Assembly (NCBI GenBank): GCA_963662765.2
Contig: CAXXUP010000008.1
Location: 620,001 to 684,000 of the forward strand
Direction of reading: 5' to 3'
Source of the DNA: DATMXT01 sp963662765
GTDB taxonomy: Bacteria > Bacillota > Clostridia > Oscillospirales > Feifaniaceae
DNA: 64,000 nucleotides
This document shows positions 7,729 to 15,484 of this stretch, piece after piece. Under the pieces are notes generated by a model, which was not told where the DNA came from, ran no database searches, and saw nothing but the letters and a program-made list of their open reading frames with translations. The position numbers and the translations under genes were made by a program. Each line of letters starts with the position of its first letter. Position 1 is the stretch's first letter.

Positions 7729-8792
7729 TTGGCACCTCGGTTTTTCAGCCGATAGCGCACCGTCATGAGCCGGCTGTAGACCTTACGCATGAGCTCGATG
7801 CGTCTTGCGGCGCCGGAGCTTATGATCAGCTCAAACTCACCGCAGAACTCGGTGAAGTCCCCGTTGAACCCCTTTTTGAAGCGGTAAAGCCCGTAGAGGG
7901 GATTGTCCTCCGTCAGGTCGCCGGACACGCCTCGGAAGTCGTAGATGCGACAGCCCTCGGCGACGGCCCATTTGATCATCTCCCACTGGAGCAGGTAGTT
8001 AGGCATGATGTTGCGCAGCTCATTGGAGGAAGCCCCATAGAGATACCAGACCTTGTCGCCGTAGTGGACGGCAAGGGTGCCGGCGACCGGCTTCCCCTCA
8101 TAATAGGCCATGTAGAGGCGCAGATGCTCGCCCATGCAGTCGTACATGCGCTGGAAGTAGGACAGCGGCCGGGTGACGAAGCGGTCCCGCATGCCGGTCT
8201 CGATCATGATGTCGTAAAAGTCGGCAAGCTCCTCGCGGGGGGCGACTTTGACCGTGACCCCCTTGCGGGCGGCGAGCCGTATGTTGTACCGCCACTTCTC
8301 GTGGAAAGAGGCCATCAGCTCCTCTTCGGTGCGCCCCTTGATCGGCAGCCGGAAGACGTAACGGGGCTGGATACCCTCGAAGTTCTTGCCTTCGCCGTGC
8401 AGTGAAAAACCAAGCTTATTCATGATGGCGATAAACTTTTCGTCGCTACTCTCGATGTCGGGATCCAGTTTGATGGTGTAGCCTTTGTGGGCAGCCGCGA
8501 CCTCTTTTGCGCCCCGGATCAGCTCGGTGAGAGTCTCCTCATCGTGGGGGTTGCAGACCGGCCCTCTGGGGGAGTAGAGCATGGAGACTGAAGTGCCGGG
8601 CATGCGGCGAATTAAGAGGGCCATGCCACCCTTGATTTTTCCGTCTTCTCCACGGACGGCAATGGCCTGCCAATTCCACTCGCACTTGACGCCGGCCCAA
8701 ATGTGGCTCTGGCAGAAGTGTCCCTTGGGGCAGGCAGCGTTAAAAGCCTCGTACTCGGCGAGGGTGGATTCGTTGATCAGCTCGTATGCCAT
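7725..8792 (-). CDS. FemX/FemAB-family peptidoglycan-bridge aminoacyltransferase
   Basis: 355 aa made of two GNAT-like lobes. Seen: FCQSHIWAGVKCEW near the N-terminus, LYSPRGPVCNP, the family segment FHEKWRYNIRLAARKGVTV (residues ~165-185), and the second-lobe YLYGASSNELRNIMPNYLLQWEMIKWA followed by YDFRGV. Fem enzymes transfer amino acids from aminoacyl-tRNA to lipid II or to muropeptides. ATG 8792 follows GGAGG by seven bases. Translational coupling to the racemase-like gene suggests both shape the interpeptide bridge. Confidence 0.85.
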   Translation of the reverse strand: MAYELINESTLAEYEAFNAACPKGHFCQSHIWAGVKCEWNWQAIAVRGEDGKIKGGMALLIRRMPGTSVSMLYSPRGPVCNPHDEETLTELIRGAKEVAAAHKGYTIKLDPDIESSDEKFIAIMNKLGFSLHGEGKNFEGIQPRYVFRLPIKGRTEEELMASFHEKWRYNIRLAARKGVTVKVAPREELADFYDIMIETGMRDRFVTRPLSYFQRMYDCMGEHLRLYMAYYEGKPVAGTLAVHYGDKVWYLYGASSNELRNIMPNYLLQWEMIKWAVAEGCRIYDFRGVSGDLTEDNPLYGLYRFKKGFNGDFTEFCGEFELIISSGAARRIELMRKVYSRLMTVRYRLKNRGAK

Positions 8793-8913
8793 AAAAGCCT
8801 CCGAAACGGTAAGTCACCGGTTAGGGTCCGCGCAGGCAAGGCCTGTCCGCGGACTCAGTTGTATTATAGCACACATGCCTTAAATTTAACAACTCATGTT
8901 CACACTTCGTTTG

Positions 8914-8942
8914 TTGACAGTTCCCGTTTGTTAACATAAAAT
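8914..8942 (+). promoter_or_regulatory. Predicted sigma-A promoter of the LysM operon
   Basis: TTGACA at 8914-8919, 17-base spacer, TAAAAT at 8937-8942; transcription would begin about 8949, just before the GGGGGGG ribosome site of the gene at 8965. The region 8793-8913 otherwise shows nothing. Confidence 0.7.
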
Positions 8943-8964
8943 ATAGGGATAAAGGGGGGGTTTG

Positions 8965-9447
8965 ATGAAAACCGATTTTAAACCCACGTCCGGCAGCCGC
9001 GGTTCGGGCGTTTTTACCGTCATGAAGCATCCCGTGACCAGGGCGAAATTCGCCTTCGGGACATTTTTATTTATACTGATCCTGGCCCTCATAGTGCTCG
9101 GCATCGCTTGGGCCCGCCACAGTGCACCCGAAAAGGAGCAAAGCGAGACTAGCCTCTTAGTCAATACCGGAGAGGCTGAACTCTTAGAGCGATATGCCGG
9201 CGTGCAGGAAATCCCGGAGCAGCCGGTCACTGTCAAGCTCGACGGTATGATGGTGCGCCCCGATGGGGAGAGCTACGCCACTTTCACCATCGACGGGGTG
9301 ACGGCCACCTTGGTCGAGGGTGACTACATAGGAGACTATCAGGTCGACAGCATCGCGGAGAACGGCGTGACACTGGCTGCGCAGGGCACCGATGTCACCC
9401 TGACCCTCGAAAACAACAAACTCAGTCTGCTGGGAGACGGAAAATGA
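8965..9447 (+). CDS. Single-pass membrane protein, PilP/GspC-like, function unknown
   Basis: 160 aa from ATG 8965 (the TTG one codon earlier lies within the spacer after the G-rich ribosome site). A basic cytoplasmic N-terminus of ~30 residues is followed by one TM helix (FGTFLFILILALIVLGIAWA, ~31-50). The small extracellular beta domain has TFTIDGVTATLVEGDYIGDYQVDSIAENGV, which recalls the homology-region fold of GspC/PilP proteins that contact secretins. The stop overlaps the next ATG (ATGA). The partner carries secretin-like N-domains, so the pair resembles an inner-membrane/secretin-N-domain pair without an outer membrane. Similarity is by eye only. Confidence 0.55.
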   Translation: MKTDFKPTSGSRGSGVFTVMKHPVTRAKFAFGTFLFILILALIVLGIAWARHSAPEKEQSETSLLVNTGEAELLERYAGVQEIPEQPVTVKLDGMMVRPDGESYATFTIDGVTATLVEGDYIGDYQVDSIAENGVTLAAQGTDVTLTLENNKLSLLGDGK

Positions 9448-10946
9448 AAAAGAATTTTGCGCTAATCCTCGCAGGTGTGCTGCTGCTCCTCATGCTGCCC
9501 TTCGCGGGCCTTGCCGCCGAGACCTATACCGTGCAGTCGGGGGACTCGCTGTGGTCGATTGCCAGAAAATTCGATACGACGGTCGATAAGCTATTGGAGC
9601 TCAACGGACTGTCCGAGAATGCCACCCTCAAGATCGGGCAGGTGCTCAAGGTCGAGTCGGGCGGGACGACGGAGCCGGAGAGCCCGGCGGAGCCCCCGGA
9701 GGAGACTCAGCCTGAGACGGTAACACCGGCCGACAGCGGCGGATATCCGGCCATTGCGCCCCCCATCGGCCAGCTCTTTATTCAGTGGGGAGCCTACACC
9801 CCGTCCGAAGGCCAGCGAGAGGCATCGAGTGAGATTTCCGGCGCCACCTCCTTTGTGTCGGACGCCGTCATCAGAATTTCCCCCGAAAAAGAAGAGCTCA
9901 TCTCCATCAACTATCGCGACGTCGACATCCGGGACATCATCTCCCGCATCGGAGTGGTGGAAAACAAGCAAGTGCTGTACTTCGGCGATCCGGTCAAGGT
10001 GACGGCGGCGGCCTCGGTAGTCACGCCACTCAAGGCGCTTGAGGCGGTGCTGGAGGCGGCCGGCGGAATGACCTATGTGCTGGACGGCGATGTCATTTTA
10101 GTGGGGCCCTCCACGCTGCTCATCAACACATTCCCATATTCCGACGTCGTCACCCACCGCGAGCTTGCGGCCATCTCGGCCGAAGAGCTGCGGACGGTTG
10201 CCGACATGATGGGCATTGAATACACCTCCATCACGGAAGACGACGGCGAAGCCGAGCTTGTGGCCACTCCCCGCAATCTGGCCCGGCTGCTCATGATTGT
10301 CGACAGCCTCGACAACACGGAAAACCTCGACGACGAGGCACTGCAACTTGAGCCGCTGACCCTGACCTATATCACCGGCCGACAGTATCTGCGGCTTCTT
10401 GAAAAGTTCGGGATGGAGCAGGGCGCCGTCTATGACTTCGACGATACGAGCAAGGTCTACCTATCGGGAACAGTTGAGCATCTGGCCGACTTGCGCAAAA
10501 TTGCGGCCGCTTTCGATGTGCCCCAAAACGACAAGGTCGTCAAGGACACCGACGGTATTTTGGCGATGCCCTGCCAGATCACGACGGCTGACCCCGCCGA
10601 GGTAGAGCAAAAGATCGAAAGCTGCGGCATAGGCTTCAACATCCTCACGCTGTCGGACGGCCGGCACACCCTCTACGCCGTCGGTGCCCGCGCCGAGGCG
10701 AATCTTGCGGTCGACATCGCGGCGGAACTCGACGGTGAGGACACCCAGATTACGGTGGTGGCCAAGGCCTCCACGACGGCTGCCCTGACCAAGCTGCGCA
10801 GCGAGATCGTCAAGGCAACCGACCTCAAGTCCGCGCAGTTTACGGTCACGCCGAACCTCGGGGCGGACGAGGCGGTCTACTACCTCTACTGTGTGACATC
10901 GGCGGCCGAGGCCGAGCAGGTGGGCCCCTACGTTCAGGTGAGCTAA
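9444..10946 (+). CDS. Secreted LysM protein with secretin N0/N1-like domains
   Basis: 500 aa. A signal peptide (MKKNFALILAGVLLLLMLPF...LAA) is followed by one LysM peptidoglycan-binding domain (~27-72, TYTVQSGDSLWSIARKFDT) and a Pro/Glu linker to ~115. Then comes an STN/N0-like domain (~150-225: INYRDVDIRDIISRIG... VLYFGDPVKVTAAASVVTPLKALEAVL... YVLDGDVILVG) and further N1-like repeats. No C-terminal secretin beta-barrel is present, so this is not a pore protein. In a single-membrane cell it is likely anchored to peptidoglycan. A hairpin follows. Confidence 0.65.
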   Translation: MKKNFALILAGVLLLLMLPFAGLAAETYTVQSGDSLWSIARKFDTTVDKLLELNGLSENATLKIGQVLKVESGGTTEPESPAEPPEETQPETVTPADSGGYPAIAPPIGQLFIQWGAYTPSEGQREASSEISGATSFVSDAVIRISPEKEELISINYRDVDIRDIISRIGVVENKQVLYFGDPVKVTAAASVVTPLKALEAVLEAAGGMTYVLDGDVILVGPSTLLINTFPYSDVVTHRELAAISAEELRTVADMMGIEYTSITEDDGEAELVATPRNLARLLMIVDSLDNTENLDDEALQLEPLTLTYITGRQYLRLLEKFGMEQGAVYDFDDTSKVYLSGTVEHLADLRKIAAAFDVPQNDKVVKDTDGILAMPCQITTADPAEVEQKIESCGIGFNILTLSDGRHTLYAVGARAEANLAVDIAAELDGEDTQITVVAKASTTAALTKLRSEIVKATDLKSAQFTVTPNLGADEAVYYLYCVTSAAEAEQVGPYVQVS

Positions 10947-10962
10947 TAAAACAAAAGATCAA

Positions 10963-10988
10963 CGGGCCGGCGGCACTCCGCCGGCCCG
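10963..10988 (+). terminator. GC-rich hairpin after the LysM gene
   Basis: Perfect 11-bp stem CGGGCCGGCGG/CCGCCGGCCCG with loop CACT, followed by a T-poor tail (ACTGTTGTG). Position after the stop supports termination, though the weak U-tract leaves doubt. Confidence 0.55.
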
Positions 10989-11054
10989 ACTGTTGTGTAA
11001 AACCCTCCGGCGTGGTATACTACATCGGCAGAGTATTTGAAAGGGGGGCGACAG

Positions 11055-12821
11055 ATGCCCGAATTTCTTCCCATATCGAAGGCGGACATGGAGGCAAGAG
11101 GCATTGATCGGCTGGACTTTGTCTTTGTGACCGGCGACGCCTATGTCGACCACCCGAGCTTCGGCACCGCCATCATCGCACGGGTGCTGGAGGCCGACGG
11201 GTATACGGTCGGCATCATTTCGCAGCCTAACTGGCGGGACCCGAATGCCTTTTTGGCCTTAGGGCTGCCCCGCTATGCCTTTTTAGTCAACTCAGGCAAC
11301 ATCGACTCCATGGTCAACCACTACACCGCCGCCCGCCGCCGCCGATCGGAGGACGCCTATACCCCCGGCGGCGCCGCCGGCCGCCGGCCGGACCGGGCCG
11401 TCATCGTCTATTCAAACGCCATTCGGGCGGCAGCCCCCGGAGTGCCGGTCATCATCGGCGGCATCGAGGCCTCACTGCGCCGATTTGCCCATTACGACTA
11501 CTGGGATGACGCGGTGCGCCGCTCCATCCTGCTCGACAGCAGTGCCGACCTATTGATTTACGGCATGGGGGAAACCCCCATCCGCGAGATTGCGGCCCTG
11601 CTTGCAGCCGGGAAACCCTTGGACGATGTGCGCGGCACTGTGGTGCGAGTGCCCTATCCGGCCGGCGACGGCATCTTGCTGCCCGATTTCGATACGGTAC
11701 GGCTCAATAAGAAAGCCTACATGTCGGCAACCGTTACCCAGTACCGGGAACAGGACGCCGTGCGGGGTAAGCCACTTTATCAGCAGCATGGCACCGTCTT
11801 CGTCAAGCAAAACCCGCCGGCAAAGCCCTTGCCGCAAAAGGAGTTTGACCGAGTCTACGAGCTGCCCTACTGCTACGCACCCCACCCATCCTACACCGAT
11901 GGAGTGCCGGCCATAGAAGAGGTAGAGTTTTCCATCATCCACAACCGCGGCTGCTTCGGGGCTTGCTCTTTTTGTGCCCTGACGCTGCATCAGAGCCGGA
12001 TCGTCACCTGCCGCAGCCACGACAGTGTCCTGCGGGAGGGAGCCGCCATGACGAAGCGACCGGGCTTTAAGGGTTACATCCACGACGTCGGCGGTCCCAC
12101 AGCGAACTTCCGGAAGCCTGCCTGCAAAAAGCAGCTGACGGAGGGTGCCTGCCCCGACCGGCGATGCCTGTCGCCAACTCCGTGCCCATCGCTGCAGGTT
12201 GACCACTCGGAATATCTTCAAATCCTGCGAGACCTACGGAACCTGCCCGGCGTCAAAAAAGTCTTTGTGCGCTCGGGGCTGCGGTACGACTACATGCTGC
12301 TCGACCGCTCGAATGACTTTGCCAGAGAGCTTGTGGCGCACCACATCTCAGGTCAGCTTAAAGTGGCCCCGGAGCATGTATGCGATGCGGTGCTGCTGCG
12401 TATGGGCAAACCGCCTCAGAAGGTGTTCGACGACTTTCGGGCACTTTACGCAAAGCTCAACCGGGAATTTAAAAAAGAGCAGTATCTCGTGCCCTACCTC
12501 ATGTCTTCCCACCCTGGATCGACCATGAAGGAAGCCGTGGAACTCGCCCTCTACCTCAAACGGACCGGGCTTCGCCCGGAGCAGGTACAGGACTTCTACC
12601 CCACGCCCGGCACCATCTCGACCGCCATGTATTACACCGGACTCGATGAGGCCGGCAAGCCGGTCTACGTCGCAAAGACCCAGGAGGAAAAGGACATGCA
12701 GCGGGCGCTGCTGCAGTTTCACCGGCCGCAAAATTATGCACGGGTGCGGGCCGCCCTTGTCATGGCCGGTCGGACCGACCTCATCGGACGGGGCCCCGGC
12801 TGCCTTGTGCCGCCCGCTTGA
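11055..12821 (+). CDS. YgiQ-family radical SAM protein
   Basis: 588 aa from ATG 11055, preceded by GGGGGG at a normal distance (a TTG six codons earlier is rejected). The N-terminal part (~1-270) is the YgiQ domain (DFVFVTGDAYVDHPSFGTAII, GGIEASLRRFAHYDYWDD). The radical SAM domain carries the cluster-binding CFGACSFC (~300), and the rest includes KGYIHDVGGPTANFRKPAC, KVAPEH and DFYPTPGT. This is a [4Fe-4S]/SAM enzyme of unknown reaction found widely in bacteria. An imperfect GC-rich inverted repeat (around 12854-12890) lies between its stop and the tRNA gene. Confidence 0.9.
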   Translation: MPEFLPISKADMEARGIDRLDFVFVTGDAYVDHPSFGTAIIARVLEADGYTVGIISQPNWRDPNAFLALGLPRYAFLVNSGNIDSMVNHYTAARRRRSEDAYTPGGAAGRRPDRAVIVYSNAIRAAAPGVPVIIGGIEASLRRFAHYDYWDDAVRRSILLDSSADLLIYGMGETPIREIAALLAAGKPLDDVRGTVVRVPYPAGDGILLPDFDTVRLNKKAYMSATVTQYREQDAVRGKPLYQQHGTVFVKQNPPAKPLPQKEFDRVYELPYCYAPHPSYTDGVPAIEEVEFSIIHNRGCFGACSFCALTLHQSRIVTCRSHDSVLREGAAMTKRPGFKGYIHDVGGPTANFRKPACKKQLTEGACPDRRCLSPTPCPSLQVDHSEYLQILRDLRNLPGVKKVFVRSGLRYDYMLLDRSNDFARELVAHHISGQLKVAPEHVCDAVLLRMGKPPQKVFDDFRALYAKLNREFKKEQYLVPYLMSSHPGSTMKEAVELALYLKRTGLRPEQVQDFYPTPGTISTAMYYTGLDEAGKPVYVAKTQEEKDMQRALLQFHRPQNYARVRAALVMAGRTDLIGRGPGCLVPPA

Positions 12822-12894
12822 CGAGCGGGGAAGCGTTGTGATAAAATGATTTGCGGCAGCGAGCCGGCTAATTCGGATTTGCCGCTGCCAACAT

Positions 12895-12979
12895 GCGGGC
12901 GTGGCGGAAATGGCAGACGCGCCAGACTTAGGATCTGGTGTTTTGTTACGTGCAGGTTCAAGTCCTGTCGCCCGCACCA
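12895..12979 (+). tRNA. tRNA-Leu (anticodon UAG)
   Basis: Acceptor stem GCGGGCG pairs with CGCCCGC, discriminator A and encoded CCA at 12977-12979. The anticodon arm CCAGA-CTTAGGA-TCTGG gives anticodon TAG, a long variable arm of class II type is present, and the T-arm contains GGTTCAAGTCC. It sits exactly at the change from GC-rich to AT-rich sequence. Confidence 0.95.
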
Positions 12980-12982
12980 TAT

Positions 12983-13025
12983 AAGCACTCAATCTTTGAT
13001 ACAAAGGTTGGGTGCTTTGTTTTTG
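12983..13025 (+). terminator. tRNA-Leu terminator
   Basis: A 15-bp stem with two G-T wobbles (AAGCACTCAATCTTT / AAAGGTTGGGTGCTT), five-base loop, tail TGTTTTT. Confidence 0.85.
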
Positions 13026-13281
13026 CACACATTGCCGCCTGAAATCCTTGAAAAAGAGGATTGTTTCGTTATACTTCATTTCCCCGTTTGCCGAGTGTAA
13101 ATTAAGTTCCGTTTGTCAGGTCTGCAAAAAAAATACCCATTCCACTTTCTTATCAGTAGCCTCCGCCATCCAACCGGCTCTACTCAAGTTAATCTTGCTT
13201 GACAATTAGCTTACTATTATATATGATATTAACTATATTCGTAAATATAAAGGGTTATCGTAAATTACTATGGAGTGATAC

Positions 13282-13836
13282 GTGAGGATGAAAAAAGAAT
13301 CTAAAAAGTATATATCATTACTTGATACGGCAAAAGCCTTATTTTTTAAGTTCGGCATTAAAAGGGTTACAGTCGAAGAAATATGCAAAAAATCGAAAGT
13401 CAGTAAAGTCACTTTCTATAAGTACTTTAAAGACAAAAATGATTTGATTAAAACGATTCGCGAAGAACTAATGCATACTGGATTCGCAAGTTTTGACGAA
13501 ATCAACAACCTTCCCATCTCCTATCCAGAAAAAGTTGAAATGATGACATCCTGGAGGATGCAATTCTTTGCATTCATGAAAAGTGAGTTTATTAAAGAGA
13601 TCATCGATATTAACTCTATTGCAGAAGAAATAAAGCAAAGATATCTTACAAATATCAGGCAAGCGCAGGAAAAGGGTGAAATTGACCCTGCACTGTCTCC
13701 GGAATTGATTTGGCTTGTCACAGAGAAATTCAACGAAATCGTTAAAGAAGGAAATTGGGAGAATCATGTTTGCAATCATACCGAAGCACAGGTTCAGCTA
13801 AGGCGGATGTACTTTTATGGGCTATTAAAAAGATAG
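13282..13836 (+). CDS. TetR-family transcriptional regulator
   Basis: 184 aa. The N-terminal HTH reads ILLDTAKALFFKFGIKRVTVEEICKKSKVSKVTFYKYFKDKNDL in outline (helix-turn-helix ~28-50), typical of TetR. The C-terminal ligand domain is not recognisable. Start GTG 13282 lies six bases after GGAG; ATG 13288 is the alternative. It is 16 bases upstream of an alpha/beta hydrolase gene with its own GGAGG site, so it probably controls it. Codon use is AT-rich, unlike the flanking genes, suggesting recent acquisition. The 13026-13281 stretch upstream shows only AT-rich promoter-like sequence. Confidence 0.85.
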   Translation: MRMKKESKKYISLLDTAKALFFKFGIKRVTVEEICKKSKVSKVTFYKYFKDKNDLIKTIREELMHTGFASFDEINNLPISYPEKVEMMTSWRMQFFAFMKSEFIKEIIDINSIAEEIKQRYLTNIRQAQEKGEIDPALSPELIWLVTEKFNEIVKEGNWENHVCNHTEAQVQLRRMYFYGLLKR

Positions 13837-13852
13837 ATTACGGAGGTATAAA

Positions 13853-14986
13853 ATGTCTGACGATGCTGTTAATTTCCCCGTTGGATATTACCGATTTCAT
13901 GATCAGAAGGTATTTAACTTTCAATTAAACCGATGGCACTCAATAGGTATGGCCAAATATGACGATTGCATCAGTATGGGCAAAGATATAAAGACTTTTA
14001 AGGACTGGACTGAAACGATGACACGGTTTGCCGAGCGAGCTGAACGCGAGGGCAGATTGTTGAACGCGGCCATTTACTATCGGTCGTCGGAGTTTTATAC
14101 AACGCAGGATTGTGCCCGGAAAGAAACAATCTACGACAAGTTTTCCAAAGTGTTTTATGAAGCTGTTGGCGAAGAACACTTCAAAAGAGAGATGGTACCT
14201 TATGAAACCGGTAAAATACCCATCATAAGATTTGATGCCGTGGGGCAAAAAAAAGGAACTATCCTTCTTCACGGCGGATTTGATTCCTTTGTGGAAGAAT
14301 GGTTCTTCATATTAAAATTTCTTTCGCAAAACGGTTATGATGCAATTGGATTTGAAGGCCCCGGACAAGGGCATATGTTGATCAAGCAAGGTATTCCACT
14401 TGATTACTGTTGGGAAAAGCCGGTAAAATCCATTCTTGATCACTATGGCATTGATGAGGCCGCCATATTCGGATTATCGATGGGCGGTTGGTTTTGCATT
14501 AGAGCCGCAGCTTTTGAGCCAAGAATAAAGAATGTCATCGCAACCGGCCATGCAATCGATTATTCAAGAATCCCGCCTGAGTTTTCTAGGGCGTTGATGA
14601 TGTTTTTCATTAGGTATTTTCGTGAATATACGGCCAACTCCTTTATTAAGGTGAGTCAAAAGCAAGGAATACGAGGATGGCAGACATGCCAGTTGTCTAA
14701 TATTACAAAACTGCCACCTTTGGATGCATTTGAGTATTCCTTGAATTTAAATGCTGACAATCTGTGCTGTAACCAAATCACGCAGAATGTTCTATACTTA
14801 TCCGGTTCGCACGATCATTTTATTCCTATAAAAATGCACAGCAAACAAGTCTCCTTATTAAAGAATGCAAAGTCGCTTGAAGATAAAGTGTATACAAAGT
14901 ACGAACATGCGGAAAATCATTGCCAAGTTGGTAATATTGGATTAATGCTTCAAGATGTGCTGTCTTGGTTAGAAAAGAAGGTATAG
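13853..14986 (+). CDS. Alpha/beta hydrolase (FrsA/DUF1100-like esterase)
   Basis: 377 aa. An N-terminal helical cap (~1-120) precedes the hydrolase core: oxyanion strand TILLHGGFDSF, GFEGPGQGHML, nucleophile elbow GLSMGGW (Ser ~205), acid in LSGSHDHFIP and catalytic His in AENHCQVGN. The fold and cap resemble FrsA/2,6-dihydropseudooxynicotine-hydrolase-type enzymes that cleave C-C or ester bonds. Substrate unknown. It is co-directional with the TetR gene 16 bases upstream and shares its AT-rich codon use. Confidence 0.82.
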   Translation: MSDDAVNFPVGYYRFHDQKVFNFQLNRWHSIGMAKYDDCISMGKDIKTFKDWTETMTRFAERAEREGRLLNAAIYYRSSEFYTTQDCARKETIYDKFSKVFYEAVGEEHFKREMVPYETGKIPIIRFDAVGQKKGTILLHGGFDSFVEEWFFILKFLSQNGYDAIGFEGPGQGHMLIKQGIPLDYCWEKPVKSILDHYGIDEAAIFGLSMGGWFCIRAAAFEPRIKNVIATGHAIDYSRIPPEFSRALMMFFIRYFREYTANSFIKVSQKQGIRGWQTCQLSNITKLPPLDAFEYSLNLNADNLCCNQITQNVLYLSGSHDHFIPIKMHSKQVSLLKNAKSLEDKVYTKYEHAENHCQVGNIGLMLQDVLSWLEKKV

Positions 14987-15099
14987 GTGATATCGTTCGA
15001 TTAACCCTTGAACCCGTTTAATAAATTATTCGCCTAATAACCTGCCAACTTTATCGACACGCGATGTACGTGAAAAAAACATCTAAATGAATAAGCATA

Positions 15100-15163
15100 A
15101 AGGGTGTTCACACTCGACAAACAGAACAAACCGTAAACAGCAAGGGTATTCACACTCGACAAA
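15100..15163 (+). repeat. Two direct copies of a 22-base sequence
   Basis: AAGGGTGTTCACACTCGACAAA at 15100-15121 recurs at 15142-15163 with one difference (G to A at position 6); the copies start 42 bases apart. It could be a protein-binding site pair or a relic of a mobile element. Confidence 0.7.
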
Positions 15164-15210
15164 ACGGAAACCGGGAGACCGCGTGGATTTTGCATCAGTT
15201 CTCAAATGAA

Positions 15211-15273
15211 AAAGCTGACAACACTTCGACTTCAAGTCAATTCTTGAGTCGGGTTTTTGTCAGCTTTCTTTTT
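15211..15273 (+). terminator. Long imperfect hairpin with T-rich tail
   Basis: Outer arms AAAGCTGACAA (15211-15221) and TTGTCAGCTTT (15257-15267) are perfectly complementary; an inner imperfect stem continues the pairing, and CTTTTT follows. It is in the right orientation to end transcription from the hydrolase operon. Confidence 0.65.
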
Positions 15274-15484
15274 ATCGCGAATTATCTTTGATATTCTACT
15301 ATTGGTATAACGGCGCCGCCATGATGTTTTTTACGCTAAAAAGGCGTATTGAATCCGATCTACGATGGTTCTTTTGAAAACTCTCACGCCTAAAGCGTAT
15401 CCATTTGCTTTTCTATTTATGTTCCCGTAATGGCTAAGGCCCGATTTAGCGTTTACAAAGCTTTGATTAGGACCAGACATTGTA

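Larger units (their letters stand above)
14987..15484. other. Intergenic region of ~500 bases between hydrolase and ABC-F gene
   Basis: No supported gene. It holds two copies of a 22-base repeat (15100-15121 and 15142-15163) and a long terminator-like hairpin (15211-15273). A 49-codon minus-strand ORF at 15331-15480 lacks a ribosome site and is not called. Confidence 0.6.

Noticed and set aside
12348..13079. 243-codon minus-strand ORF over YgiQ end and tRNA-Leu
   Set aside because: It crosses a tRNA gene and is antisense to YgiQ.
15331..15480. 49-codon minus-strand ORF just after the ABC-F gene
   Set aside because: It starts four bases after the ABC-F stop but has no ribosome site and no recognisable features.
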